From positions 124,001 through 188,000 of the forward strand of contig NZ_BBDO01000006.1 in assembly GCF_001316285.1 (NCBI RefSeq): a DNA stretch of 64,000 nt. Reading direction: 5' to 3'. Shown here piece by piece: positions 1-9,926 of this stretch (positions are counted from its first letter, which is position 1; the number at the start of each line of letters is the position of its first letter). This DNA comes from Vulcanisaeta sp. JCM 16161 (lineage in GTDB: Archaea; Thermoproteota; Thermoprotei; Thermoproteales; Thermocladiaceae). A program made the position numbers and the translations under genes. The notes under the pieces are model-generated. The model did no database searches. It saw only the letters and a program-made list of their open reading frames with translations, and was not told where the DNA came from.

Positions 1-793
1 TTGTGAATCAATTAATTGAACTGACTGCTGTTTCCTCATCTTCTTGTCATTACTCACGTATGTTATTACGCGACCTCCAGGTACTCGCCGAAGGTCTGCC
101 AATTTAGTCTTGCCTTCTCAGCAATTACGGAGGCTATTGTTGGTGGCGAGATGGCAATCTCCTTAGAGGTAATGACCTTATCCCTAAAGTACGGTGCATA
201 ATCCACACCACTGTGGTCAAAGATTATTACGTGCTTACCAATCCCAATTAATTCCTCGACTAACGCCTTAATGAGCCTTGACTTACCCACGCCAGTGGCT
301 CCAAAGACACCAACGTGCTGATTAATGAAGCTCGCGTCCAGGCTAATGGGCCAACCACTGTACTTATGGCTACCCACATGAATCGGCAGGTTAGACTTTA
401 CATAATCATTGAGGAATTTACCATCCTTAATGACGTAAACCTTAGAGCCTGGCGTTGGTACATGCCTAACCTCGAGTACGGACTTGGTGCTCGGCTTCAG
501 CGCGGCATAAAGCCTAACCACGGCTGACGTGAAGGGCATGAGTATTGTTTGGTCAAGGACCTCAGGCCTATCCACGAAGGGTGACCTAACCCTATCCCTA
601 ATGAGCGGTTCAAGCTTCGTCACATTCCTAACAACACCAAGTAACAATTCATCTTCGAGGTATGGATCATGAATAATGACTAACTGCTCCTCCAGGCTAG
701 GTTCTCTGCCTTCTTATAAAATTGAATTGGTACTAAGCCAACGGACGCTCCACTCGTTGTAATACCAACCTCAACACAGCACTTATCAAGCAT
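1..793 (-). CDS. HerA/DUF87-like ATPase, partial, frameshifted
   Basis: This is the N-terminal part of a HerA-type ATPase, a family of DNA-translocating hexameric pumps usually paired with NurA in archaeal end resection. The main readable frame (66-647) contains a Walker A motif GATGVGKSRL and a Walker B-like stretch VIIFDHSGVDY. A small domain resembling the HAS-barrel precedes the ATPase core. A better start is the ATG at 793: its frame reads about 30 codons and then shifts near 700 into the longer frame. A second shift near 75 opens a frame that runs off the window edge at base 1, so the C-terminal half is outside. No NurA gene is visible. The family call is firm; assignment to HerA rather than another DUF87 ATPase is likely but not certain. 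Confidence 0.75.
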
Positions 794-1005
794 TCAATAA
801 TTTAATCTCAGGAGGACTTATAAATAACTAATGATGAATGATTCTGTAAATAGATTATAAAATTGAATGTAAGAACACATTGATACTATAAATAATATAT
901 TTGTAAAATGAAAAAAATCATTAGTCATATAATGAATGATACACCAGTAGAACATAAATATAAAGGGAAAAATTAATAAATGGATTAAGAATACAACTTT
1001 TTGTT

Positions 1006-2890
1006 ATGTCCAACCCACCAGAGACGGGTCCAAAGATCGGTGTTGAGAAGGCTGAGGTTACGGATAAACAACTCAGGAAGGCATTGAATGTGTTTGATAT
1101 CGCATACCTAGTAATTGGTGCGGTAATAGGTAGTGGTTGGTTATTTGGCTCATTCTATGCAGCGGCAACAGCAGGCCCTGCCGCTATAATCTCCTGGTTA
1201 CTCGGCGGTATATTCCTAATGTTTGTCGCCTTCTCATTCGCCGAGTTAGGTGGTATGATACCGAAATCAGGATCCATAGTGAGGTATCCGCAGTATAGTC
1301 ATGGTAGTCTCGCCTCATTCATACTTGCATGGGCTTACTTCCTAAGCGCAATAACGGTGCCACCTGCTGAGGCTGAGGCTGTGGTCACGTACATGTCTTC
1401 ATACGTGCATGGCCTCCTCACACCAACCGGTGTTTTAACCCTTGAGGGTGGACTTGTAGCGTTTGCATTCCTAACCTTCTTCTTCCTCCTTAATTACTTT
1501 GGTGTTCATGTTATGGGTAAGACGAATACTGGCGTTGGTTGGTGGAAACTAATAATACCAATACTCACGATAGCCTATTACTTGGTCTATTCCTACATCC
1601 CGCGAACTTCACGGCGGTGCCTGGTGGATTCGTACCTTACGGCTGGGCGCCTGTGTTCATGGCGCTACCAACAACGGGTATAGTATTTGCATACCTAGGC
1701 TTTAGGCAGGGCGTTGAGTATGGCGGTGAGGCTAAAAACCCGCAGAGGGACTTGCCGCTCGGTACTGTAGTAGCTTCCTAATATGCATGGCTATTTACGT
1801 ATTACTCCAGGTTGCCTTTATTGGCGCCGTTGATTGGTCAAAGCTTAGCCTTAAGCCTGGTGATTGGGCGGACTTAACATCAACAGTACTAAGTAGTGGG
1901 CCGTTCTATGAGATAATGAAGATAAGCGGAATACCAATACTAATGGCCTTTGGCATAGTCCTATTAATTGACGCGATAGTCTCGCCATCGGGCACGGGCT
2001 GGATATACACAGGTACATCAGCAAGGACTTTCTATGGTATGGCAGCCGATGGCCACCTACCTGACTGGTTCCTGAGGCTAAATAGGTGGAAGGTGCCGAA
2101 GTGGTCGACAATCGCCGCCTGGCTTGTTGGCGCGTTATTCCTAATACCATACCCAGCGTGGGTCTATATTATCACGTTCATAAGCTCAACGACAGTATTA
2201 ACATACGTAGTGGTTGGATCAACACTTGTCGTACTTAGGAAGACAGCTCCGGAGGCACCCAGGCCGTTTAGGTTACCCGCACCCTACGTGTTTGGTGCGT
2301 TGGCCTTCATATTTGCTTACCTAATACCGTATTGGTCTGGTTTTACGACTATGTGGGGTGTCACGGCACTTGTTCTTGCTGGTTTACCATTATTCTTCGT
2401 GTATACTGCCGTTAATAGGTTTGGTGTTAAGAGGAGTAATGCCGCAATTCTCGGCGTTATCTACTGGATTATCCTAGCCCTCTCGACAATATTCCTAATA
2501 TACTACGACATAATCACCCCATACAACTCCATAGGCCCACTACCACTCAGCATGAAGTATGTGCTGCCATTCGTGGCATATGTCGTAATAATGCTTGTGG
2601 TTACCGTGGCCTTCATATACGTGATTCACATGTGGTCTAATGAGGAGGGTAGGCAGCACATTAGGGCTGGTTGGTGGGTCCTCGGCGTTTTATTCACGAC
2701 ATTAATCCTCGACTTCGTAGGGCCATTCAGTGTTTGGAAGTCGCCACCACTACCATTCCCATGGGACACAGTAACAGCTGCAATAGTTGCCCTAGTACTC
2801 TTCTTCTGGTCAGTGTGGAGCGGAATACCAACAAAAGACCTAGAAATAGTGCTAAGGGAAATGGGCGTAATAAAGGAGGAGAGGAAGTAG
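1006..2890 (+). CDS. APC-superfamily amino acid permease, frameshifted
   Basis: Polytopic membrane transporter of the amino acid-polyamine-organocation superfamily, about 620 residues when the frames are joined. The first transmembrane segment carries the family glycine motif (IGAVIGSGW). Hydrophobic segments continue through three frames: 1006 to about 1595, about 1590-1781, then from about 1780 to 2890. The shifts near 1595 and 1783 look like single-base losses, because the joined frames align without a gap to a close paralogue on the minus strand at 55957-57807. Both share the GVHVMGKTNT and SPSGTGWIY segments. The substrate cannot be read from sequence. The start ATG follows an AT-rich promoter region (794-1005) in which I see no other gene. 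Confidence 0.85.
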
Positions 2891-2939
2891 TTATTTACGC
2901 TAAACGATTTAAATAAAATTAATTTCCAATTATTTCTTA

Positions 2940-3608
2940 ATGATACGAAGATTCACAGGGCTTATCCTGGCATTCGATGTTGATTGGGATGTGAGGAGGT
3001 CAATCATGTTCTTAAATGAAATTGGTGATCTTATTGATGCTGTTAAGATTGGTTGGTACCAATTATTAACCATTGGTCCTCAGGGGATTAGGGAACTAAC
3101 GAGCAATTTTAGTAAGTACTTCCTGGCTGATTTTAAGCTTGGTGATGTTGTGCATATTAATGAGTATGTGGTCAGGAGGACCCATGAGTTGGGCATTAAC
3201 GGTGTCATAATGCATGCTGTGGCTGGTCGGGATAATCTAGCCCCTGCCATAGACCTGGCACGTAAATTGGATATTGACGTATACCTGCTCGTTTCCATGA
3301 GTTCAGGTGGTGAGTTATATGATGAGAACCTTGATTATAATGTGTCGCTTGGTATGAACATCGGCGTTAGTGGCTTTATAGTGCCTGCAACGAAACCAGA
3401 CGTAATAAGGAAGGTTAGGTCTATGGTTGGTGGTAATTATCAGTTATTATCGCCGGGTGTTGGCGTACAGGGTGGTAGGCCCGGCTGCGCAATAGCCAGT
3501 GGTGCTGACTTTGAGATTGTTGGTAGGTCAATAATCAGTAGTGAATCGCCAAGGGAAGCAGCACTTAAGGTGTTGAATGCCATTAGGAACCCAGTTAATT
3601 GTTCCTAG
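2940..3608 (+). CDS. pyrF: Orotidine 5'-phosphate decarboxylase
   Basis: Decarboxylates OMP to UMP, the last step of pyrimidine nucleotide synthesis, in the cytosol. The 222-residue TIM-barrel shows the N-terminal strand LILAFDVDW, the catalytic cluster DFKLGDV (the family's D-x-K-x-x-D region), and the phosphate-binding LSPGVGVQGG and EIVGRSII near the C-terminus. Length is usual for archaeal PyrF. The ATG sits about 30 bases after a TATA-like element (around 2908-2916), so the transcript probably has little leader. The stop codon overlaps the stop of the convergent Lrp-type gene on the other strand. The gene is intact. Confidence 0.95.
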   Translation: MIRRFTGLILAFDVDWDVRRSIMFLNEIGDLIDAVKIGWYQLLTIGPQGIRELTSNFSKYFLADFKLGDVVHINEYVVRRTHELGINGVIMHAVAGRDNLAPAIDLARKLDIDVYLLVSMSSGGELYDENLDYNVSLGMNIGVSGFIVPATKPDVIRKVRSMVGGNYQLLSPGVGVQGGRPGCAIASGADFEIVGRSIISSESPREAALKVLNAIRNPVNCS

Positions 3609-4110
3609 TCAGGAAGAACCTTATCAATTGGTAATAACCTATCCCTCCAATCAGACACGAGCTCTAGGACTAGCATGGTCTCCGTCTGTGCAATGTCTGG
3701 GTGTGTTGGCAGGTAATTAATTAGGAAGTAACTAAGCTGCCTGAGGTCCTTGGCCCAAACCTTGAGCAATAGGTCATAGTGACCAGTTATTACATAGGCT
3801 CCTCAATCCATGGAAGTCTCGGGTCCTCGTCACTATCCTTCAGGATCTTCTCAACAAGGAGTACCTGGCCGACTTACCGCCACTTGGTGCGCTCCTCCTA
3901 ACGCTAATTAGTACGAAGCTAGGAGCGAGAAGCCAACCTTAAGTGGATCTATTACTGCCTATATGATGTAACTATTTTCTCACCCTCAAGCCTAGCCAAT
4001 CTAGTGGCTACTGTGGTCCTTGGCCTATTAAGGATCTCTGCCAATTTACTTAATTGTAATCTACCGTCTTTCTGAATTTCCCTAAGTATTTCCTTATCTA
4101 ACTTATCCAT
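3605..4110 (-). CDS. Lrp/AsnC-family transcriptional regulator, frameshifted
   Basis: A small DNA-binding regulator whose family senses amino acids or related metabolites. Starting at the ATG at 4110 (or 4116), the first 50 codons read as a clear winged helix-turn-helix beginning MDKLDKEILREIQKDGR and including LSKLAEILNRPRTTVATRL. The frame then breaks near 3957. The ligand-binding RAM domain appears in other frames, ending with VITGHYDLLLKV and a C-terminus PIDKVLPD just before the stop at 3605. At least three shifts are needed to join the parts. Expected family length (about 150 residues) fits the whole span. Its stop overlaps that of convergent pyrF by about 3 bases. Confidence 0.7.
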
Positions 4111-4204
4111 TATCATTAAGGCAGTTTAGAAAGTGCTCTGTTTTAATCTTTCTATCATGAAGAAAACATGGATTTTAAACATTTAATTAAATGAAGTTAT
4201 TGCA

Positions 4205-4531
4205 TTACGCAGGTGCCCAGGCAATCTTATACTTAGCCTTCCAATCCTCAAACTCCTTCTTCTCAGCATCGCTCAAGGCCTTACTGAACCTATACCAGTT
4301 AGCCTTGCCCTTGGCCGAGTCTGGCGCCTCGCTCGTCTTCCATATGCAGTTCACTGGGCAAACAGGCACGCAGCTAAAGTCATCCTTACACAGATCCCAT
4401 ATTAGCCTAGCCTTACCATTCTCATCAAGCTCCAATGCCTGGTATGGACACACGCTTACGCACGCACCGCAGCCGATGCATATGTCTTGATCAACAACGA
4501 CCTTCTGGAAGGGTCCTGTCTTCTCCGCCAT
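4205..4531 (-). CDS. Ferredoxin with two [4Fe-4S] cluster motifs
   Basis: Small electron carrier of 108 residues. The first cluster motif CIGCGACVSVCP lies at about residues 17-28. The second, CKDDFSCVPVCPVNC, has wider spacing (C-x5-C-x3-C-x3-C). Together they give eight cysteines, enough for two [4Fe-4S] clusters. The C-terminal third is charged and helical without further cysteines, an extension also seen in some crenarchaeal ferredoxins. No partner oxidoreductase is adjacent, so it is probably a general carrier. The gene is intact and monocistronic. Confidence 0.9.
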   Translation of the reverse strand: MAEKTGPFQKVVVDQDICIGCGACVSVCPYQALELDENGKARLIWDLCKDDFSCVPVCPVNCIWKTSEAPDSAKGKANWYRFSKALSDAEKKEFEDWKAKYKIAWAPA

Positions 4532-4630
4532 ACGGATTAAGCCATTAATTGGGTCTTAATAACTATTACTATTGATACTGCATGTACGTAGATACGAACA
4601 TAGAGTATCAATTAATAAATAGGGTAAGTA

Positions 4631-5343
4631 TTACAGATTAAAAAGTCTAGAGAAGTTATTACTAACGACGTCCCACAAATCCTCAATACTGACACCCTTT
4701 ATCTCAGCCACTATTCTCGCGGCATCCTTAACCATGGGAGGCTCAAGCGTGATGCCTCTATACTCGTATGGCCCATCACTCTCAAGAAGTACCATGTCAA
4801 GTGGTGCCTCCTTAGCCACAGCCCTTGACTTCTCCTGAATCTTTATGGCGGCATTAATCGATATGTAATAGCATAATCTCTCAACTCCTGAATAAGATTA
4901 AGAGGCCCGGTATACCAGTGAAATAGAACCCTGTCCACGTCAGCCCTTCTAACCATCTCAAGAACATCCCTCCAGGCATCAGGCGCGTGAATATTAAGTG
5001 GTAGGTCATAATCCCTAGCCCAATTAACAAAGACTTGGAAGAACTCAACCTGCCTATTGAAGGTCTGGGGAACGAACCTCCTATCAAGCCCAACCTCACC
5101 AATACACCTAGCCTCAGATAATAGCTTCTCAACCTGCCTTAACTCATCAAGCCCAACCTTATCCACATTCCATGGGTGAATGCCTATGCACGGCACGACA
5201 TTATCATAATTATTCGATAAATCAATGGTCCTCTTCGAAGATGGGTAATCATCGGAGACAGCGGCTATCGTAATTTCCTTAACGAACTCAGCGATCCTAC
5301 TATCCAGAAACTCGTGCAAATGCGTATGTGCATCGTAAAGCAT
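4631..5343 (-). CDS. TatD-family metal-dependent hydrolase, frameshifted
   Basis: Metal-dependent hydrolase of the TatD DNase family. The N-terminal metal site AHTHLHE, the EVGLD segment, a histidine in LNIHAPD and another in LFHWY lie in the first frame (5343 to about 4865). The C-terminal LLESDGPYEYRG motif and the family's last helix lie in the second frame (4631 to about 4860). A single shift near 4865 separates them. Joined length is about 235 residues, normal for compact archaeal members. All expected metal ligands are visible, so the enzyme should be active if the shift is a sequence error. It is followed at a short distance by the ferredoxin gene. Confidence 0.82.
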
Positions 5344-5375
5344 TAATTATATGAGAATAAGGGATTATTAAAGGG

Positions 5376-5828
5376 TTATTGCTGCTGCTCAAGCCTTAGC
5401 ACTTGAGACTTAACCTCAGTAATATCCTCTCTCCTACCAATTATAACGTGCTTAATGGTCTTAGCCAGGGGTTTGGTCTCACCAATATAAACAATGTCGC
5501 CAGGCTTAACGTCAATGCACGGAGGAACCCTAACATGCATTTTCCTCCTCCTCCTTTCATACCTCTTATACTTAGGGTCATAATGCAGCCACTCATGGAC
5601 AACGGTTGCGGTTCTACCATGAACCTTCTCAACAACGACTGTGAAGATCTGCCCCCTAACACTTAGGTGTCCATGCCATGGGCACTCAGGGTCGTTACAA
5701 ACCTTCTTGGGCGGTAGGAGCCAGGGAATGCCAACATGCCTAACCCTAATAGTCTCGCCATTGGGTAATTGCACCTTCTCACCTGGCCTAGGTCTCTCGG
5801 GCATCTCCTTCACAATGACCTCAACCAT
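5376..5828 (-). CDS. rps17: 30S ribosomal protein uS17, archaeal type
   Basis: Small-subunit rRNA-binding protein. The OB-fold core is clear, with RGQIFTVVVEKVHGRTATV, KYKRYERRRRKMHVRVPPC and GDIVYIGETKPLAKTIK. The N-terminal extension contains CNDPECPWHG, typical of archaeal uS17 and a plausible metal-binding site together with the later cysteine. The gene stands alone here rather than in an S10/spc-type ribosomal operon. I chose the ATG at 5828: a TATA-like element lies about 26 bases upstream, as expected for a leaderless archaeal message. A TTG three bases earlier is also in frame. Confidence 0.93.
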   Translation of the reverse strand: MVEVIVKEMPERPRPGEKVQLPNGETIRVRHVGIPWLLPPKKVCNDPECPWHGHLSVRGQIFTVVVEKVHGRTATVVHEWLHYDPKYKRYERRRRKMHVRVPPCIDVKPGDIVYIGETKPLAKTIKHVIIGRREDITEVKSQVLRLEQQQ

Positions 5829-5848
5829 CAAGCCGCGTACAAATAACC

Positions 5849-5858
5849 CCTTTAAAAC
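5849..5858 (-). promoter_or_regulatory. TATA element of rps17
   Basis: Read on the minus strand this is a TTTTAAAG-type TATA box centred about 26 bases upstream of the ATG at 5828. That predicts transcription starting at, or within a few bases of, the start codon. Confidence 0.6.
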
Positions 5859-5883
5859 AATTTCTTTTGTAAGGAACCCAAAG

Positions 5884-5892
5884 ACTTATAAA
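5884..5892 (+). promoter_or_regulatory. TATA element of the candidate ncRNA
   Basis: The sequence CTTATAAAC lies about 26 bases before a GC-rich block that begins near 5913. It points away from rps17, and no protein gene starts downstream at the right distance. Confidence 0.5.
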
Positions 5893-5912
5893 CATGGCAA
5901 TTAATACATTAA

Positions 5913-5996
5913 CACCGCGACAGTCCCAGAGAGGACCGTGGCGGTCCCCAATGAATGCGGACGGACGAACCGCGGGGATTCCGTACATCCGCACTT
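5913..5996 (+). ncRNA. Candidate structured small RNA with two hairpins
   Basis: A GC-rich block of about 80 bases stands out in AT-rich intergenic DNA between rps17 and the cysteine-synthase-like gene. Hairpin 1 (5914-5945): ACCGC pairs with GCGGT, then AC with GT and GTCC with GGAC, around a CAGAGA loop, with one G/G and one A/C mismatch. Hairpin 2 (5956-5993): TGCGGA pairs with TCCGCA and CGGA with TCCG, with a TACA bulge on one side. A pyrimidine-rich tract (CTTTCTCTTTC) follows, as expected for an archaeal terminator. The bulged arm recalls a guide-RNA pocket, but I do not see a clear ACA box, so I leave the class open. Confidence 0.55.
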
Positions 5997-6173
5997 TCTC
6001 TTTCAATTATTCATAATGAAACATCAAATAATGACGAATTTACTGTTAAAGAAAGTGCCATGGATTAAATAGGCGACACGGCAATTGTGAACCTGCATAT
6101 CAGCGATTCTTCAACAATGAAATCCGAAATAATGCTTTTAAGGCCTAGTTATTCCTGCCAGTTAGTATGGCAG

Positions 6174-7093
6174 GTGTTGGTATTTGCAGGCAGCAATGGT
6201 AAGAATGTTTTTCTTAGTGTAGTTGATTTCATAAATGGCTTCTACCCGACGCCCCTTGTTAGGCTTGACCGCTTTGGTGATGTTTGGGCTAAGCTTGAGT
6301 TTTTCAATCCACTTAGTAGGAGTATTAAGGATAGGACCGTGCAATTCCTGCTACGTAAGTACTTAAACAATGGTTTAAGTGGTCACCTCGTCTTTGAGGC
6401 CTCCTCAGGCAATGTGGCGATTTCCCTTGCGGCTTTAGCCAATGTTTATGGGTTTAGGTACAGGGCTTACGCCACGAAGCATTTGCCCGAAACCACTGAG
6501 GTGCTTCTCAAGGTCTTAGGTGCTGAGGTTGTTAGGGTTGATAGGGACATGATTGATGAGGAGTTTTGGCGTTGGGTTAGTGAGGAGGCCGTTAGGAATG
6601 GGGCAATTAATCTTAATCAGTTTGAGAATGTGGATAATCCCGAGGTCATTATCAGGTTACTGGTGAGGAAATCGTTAGGCAATTCAGGAGTGTTGGTAAG
6701 GTGCCTAGGGTGTTAATTGCGGGTATTGGCACTGGTGGGCATTTAACCGGTATTGCCAGGAGGCTTAGGGATGTGTTTGGTGATGTATACGTTGTTGGTG
6801 TTGAGCCTGCGGCGGGTAGCGCAATACCTGGTATCAAGAGACTTGAGTCTGGCACTAGGTGGGTTCGTGAGGTTGTTAATGAGGTTGTTGATGTAAGCCT
6901 TGAGGACGCGGTTAAGGGGGTTATTACTGTGGCCAGAAGTACGGGCTTGCTTGTGGGCCTTAGTAGTGGTGCTGTCTTTCATGCCTTTCTCAGGGTTAGG
7001 GAGAGGCTTGGCGATGTTACTTACCTATTGATTTTTCCTGACGATATTTATAAATACGTGGGTATCATTAGTCGTTTCGTGAATTCTGCGTAA
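6174..7093 (+). CDS. Cysteine synthase-like PLP enzyme, frameshifted
   Basis: Fold-type II pyridoxal-phosphate enzyme of the cysteine synthase/O-acetylserine sulfhydrylase group. The PLP lysine motif SIKDRT, the substrate loop FEASSGNVAISLA and the phosphate loop GIGTGGHLTG are all present. A C-terminal GLLVGLSSGAVF completes the fold. One frame covers 6174 to about 6660 and the other about 6655 to 7093; a single missing base explains the break. A TATA-like CTTTTAAGG at 6135-6143 points to a start at GTG 6174 or TTG 6177, although the open frame extends to 6087. In archaea such enzymes may use O-acetylserine or O-phosphoserine; which one is not decidable here. Confidence 0.82.
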
Positions 7094-7168
7094 GTTCAGT
7101 GAAAGTTTCAGTGTACTCTTTAAATAAAAACCTGATAGGACTTTTTAACCTGTACACGTATACGTGAT

Positions 7169-7402
7169 ATGATGACTGGCAGGTATAAAGTCTTCATAAA
7201 CAGGAGGATGGGTAGGATCCTGGTTAGTGGTAAGTCTGAGGATTTATCACTAATTGAGGAGGGCTGGAGGATAATTTATGAGGATAATGACTGGAGAAAT
7301 GCCTTTGAGTATGCGAGGAATTACGCGGATAGGCATGACTACGTACTTGAGTGGTACCTGGAGGAGGAGAGGGAGGTTTTGAAGGATGCGTTAATTAATT
7401 AG
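7169..7402 (+). CDS. Conserved-looking small protein of unknown function
   Basis: A 77-residue, charged, soluble protein that I do not recognise. It looks genuine: CTTTTTAACC lies about 26 bases before the ATG, giving a leaderless start, and codon use matches its neighbours. The N-terminal half is basic (YKVFINRRMGRILV). The C-terminal half is aromatic- and acid-rich (DYVLEWYLEEEREVL) and probably helical. It stands between the cysteine-synthase-like gene and the convergent aminotransferase, with no operon partner. Confidence 0.6.
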   Translation: MMTGRYKVFINRRMGRILVSGKSEDLSLIEEGWRIIYEDNDWRNAFEYARNYADRHDYVLEWYLEEEREVLKDALIN

Positions 7403-7405
7403 GGA

Positions 7406-8789
7406 TCACTTAACGCGTTCTCTATCAACCTTCTTAATAACATCAATTATTATATCCACGGCCTTCTCCGCCAGCTCCATGGTTATGTTTAGCGGTGGTG
7501 CAATCCTAATCGTAGACTTTCCGGCACTTATTACCGCAACACCCCTCTTAAACGACTCATAAAGCACTTGCTCTATCTCCTTCGTCGCATACTCCTTCGT
7601 CTTCCTATTCTTAACAAGTTCAACGCCGATCATTAGACCAAGGCCGCGCACATCACCAATCAATTCCACGTGATCCATCTCCTCCATAAACCTCCTCTTA
7701 ATGTAATCACCAACTCTCTGGGCATTCACAAGCAGGTCCTCATCATTTATTATGTTAATAACCTCAACACCGGCTGCCAGGCTACTGGATTACCACCGAA
7801 GGTATTCGCGTGCGATCCCCTTGGTAGATCCATTATGTTTGCCCTACCAACAATTGCACCAAGTGGCAACCCAGCGGCTATTGCCTTGGCCATTGTTATT
7901 ATGTCCGGCTCGACGCCCCAATGCTCAATTGCAAACCACTTACCAGTCCTGCCAAATCCAGCCTGCACCTCATCATCGACAAGCAATATGCCGTACTTAT
8001 CAGCGATCTTCCTAAGGCCAGGGAAGAAGTTCTTTGGTGGAACGACATAACCACCCTCACCCTGTATTGGCTCAAAGAATATTGCCGAAACCTCGCTAGG
8101 GTCGACCATCTTACCGAATATCCAATCCTCCAGGTAACCAAGAACAGCCTCGCCACACTCCTCCTCACTCAAGTTCTTACCAAAGGGGCACCTGTATGGG
8201 TATGGATATGGTATGTGGATCACGTTGGGCAGCATTGGGTTAAAACCATACCTCTGAATCGGCTTACTGGCTGTTAATGCCATTGAGCCGTACGTCCTAC
8301 CATGGAAGGCGCCAAGGAATGCAATTATGTACGGCCTCTGATTCCTGAAGTGACCGCGCGATATCTTCATGCACCCTCGATTGACTCGGTGCCCGAATTC
8401 GTGTAGAACACGCGCTTATCACCACTTATTGGCACTATTTCCCTGAGCATTGATGCATGCTTAACAATTAATTCATAGTAGAAATCCGTCATGCTATAGT
8501 GCGTGAATAACTCGGCCTGCCGCTTAATGGCCTCCACAACCCGTGGATGGCTATGCCCAACATTCATAACAGCAATACCGGCGTTAAAGTCGATGTACAG
8601 ATTGCCATCAACATCCTCAACGACAGGCCCATAACCCCGCCGAATAACCAATGGATACCACCGGCCAAAGGACTGCATTATTAATGATTCATCCATCTTT
8701 ATTATCTCCTGAGCCTTTGGACCAGGTGGTTCAACAACTATTTTAGGCACGTTACTTGGGTCTATTGGCCAGTACCACTTGGGTGGCAT
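7406..8789 (-). CDS. Class III aminotransferase, frameshifted
   Basis: PLP-dependent omega-aminotransferase of the acetylornithine/4-aminobutyrate group, about 455 residues when joined. N-terminal AGIAVMNVGHSHP and the TNSGTES phosphate loop lie in 8367-8789. The central block (about 7770-8370) has FEPIQGEGG, the VDDEVQAGFGRTG aspartate and the TMAKAIAAG lysine that binds PLP, followed by HANTFGGNPVA. The C-terminal small domain (7406 to about 7770) has GDVRGLGLMIGVEL and RIAPPLNI. Shifts fall near 8370 and 7770. The family's active-site residues are all visible. The preference (GABA, ornithine, other) cannot be assigned. Confidence 0.85.
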
Positions 8790-8885
8790 CGGCTTTACAG
8801 GGATTTATCTAATTAATAAATTCTTCTCTATAGGTTTTCATCATCAATAATTAAGTAAATAGGTTATATTTAATGGTAATAAGGC

Positions 8886-9818
8886 TTATTTAGCCATCAA
8901 TAATTTAAGGCCGGCCACGGTCGGTGTGACTATGGCTCTACCATCGCTCAGGTACCTAATTTTAACTAAGTTCATATTTGATAACTTAATCAATTCCTTA
9001 ATAACGTCATTCCTAGCCACAGCAGCTGATTGGGTCACCATATCGATCAGCGACGCCATAGTCGTGAAACCAAGCTCATTAACAATCCTTAAAATCTCCA
9101 GGTCAACGTCATTCAGGGCCTCCCTACTAAACTCAAAGTTATTACGCACGGTGCCAAGTCCAAGCCTATTCATTAATACCTCAGACCCCGAACCACCACT
9201 TACCCTGATTAATCTGCCAAAGACTTCCTGTGGAATTGATAATGAAGTAATTATTAACTCATCAAACACACCAATATCACGAGGCATGCGGTTAGAAAAC
9301 ACGTAGATATTACCAAGACCTCTAACCTCCTGCAATGAATCCCTAATCTCATCTATGAAGTCCGTAGCAAGTATGGCCGAGCCCTTAATAATATTTGATG
9401 CGTAATGAGCCAATATAACGGCTGCCACCAATGACTTTACAGGCTCTATTAACGGGATATTTATGCAGCCCTTACCTATTGGTCTCCATACATTAAGCAT
9501 GCTCATTAATTTCATGAAGTAATAAAGCCTTGATGCGTTGTAGTCCATGTATGTCTCGATCACGTAGTTCACGGCATCGTAGAGTCTCGTCGAATTAGTG
9601 AGTGAATCAAGGAGTAGCCTTAAATCATCATCCCTTAAATCAAGTATTCTACTCCACATTAATGCGATCCTCATGATAACCCCAGGGCTTAATTCAATGT
9701 CTATACCAGTCTCGTTATTACTTCCTGGGCATACCATGGATATTACCCAATCATCACTTGATAGTACATTATGAATTAGGTAATCAAGCCCCAGCGATCC
9801 ATGTATTAATATTAGCAT
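8886..9818 (-). CDS. Unknown protein with C-terminal winged helix
   Basis: A 310-residue soluble protein, intact. I do not recognise the N-terminal 220 residues, which are mixed alpha/beta and begin MLILIHGSLGLDYLIHNV. Residues about 230-310 look like a winged helix-turn-helix: LEILRIVNELGFTTMASLID, then VARNDVIKELIKLSNMNL, then a wing with IRYLSDGRAIVTP. It may be a regulator or a chromatin-associated protein. It is transcribed in the same direction as the upstream side of the aminotransferase but is separated from it. No transport or catalytic motif is visible. Confidence 0.6.
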   Translation of the reverse strand: MLILIHGSLGLDYLIHNVLSSDDWVISMVCPGSNNETGIDIELSPGVIMRIALMWSRILDLRDDDLRLLLDSLTNSTRLYDAVNYVIETYMDYNASRLYYFMKLMSMLNVWRPIGKGCINIPLIEPVKSLVAAVILAHYASNIIKGSAILATDFIDEIRDSLQEVRGLGNIYVFSNRMPRDIGVFDELIITSLSIPQEVFGRLIRVSGGSGSEVLMNRLGLGTVRNNFEFSREALNDVDLEILRIVNELGFTTMASLIDMVTQSAAVARNDVIKELIKLSNMNLVKIRYLSDGRAIVTPTVAGLKLLMAK

Positions 9819-9926
9819 TAATGAATAGTCATTATCGTGATAGAAAAGGTTTATGATTAAAATAACGTAACACAGATCAATGTGAGGAATTTTTAAATCA
9901 GTAACTAATACGTAGATTCGGCGTCA

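Noticed and set aside
5821..6006. Minus-strand ORF of 61 codons across the rps17 upstream region
   Set aside because: It overlaps the candidate ncRNA and the rps17 promoter, its composition is set by the GC-rich hairpins, and it has no protein-like pattern.
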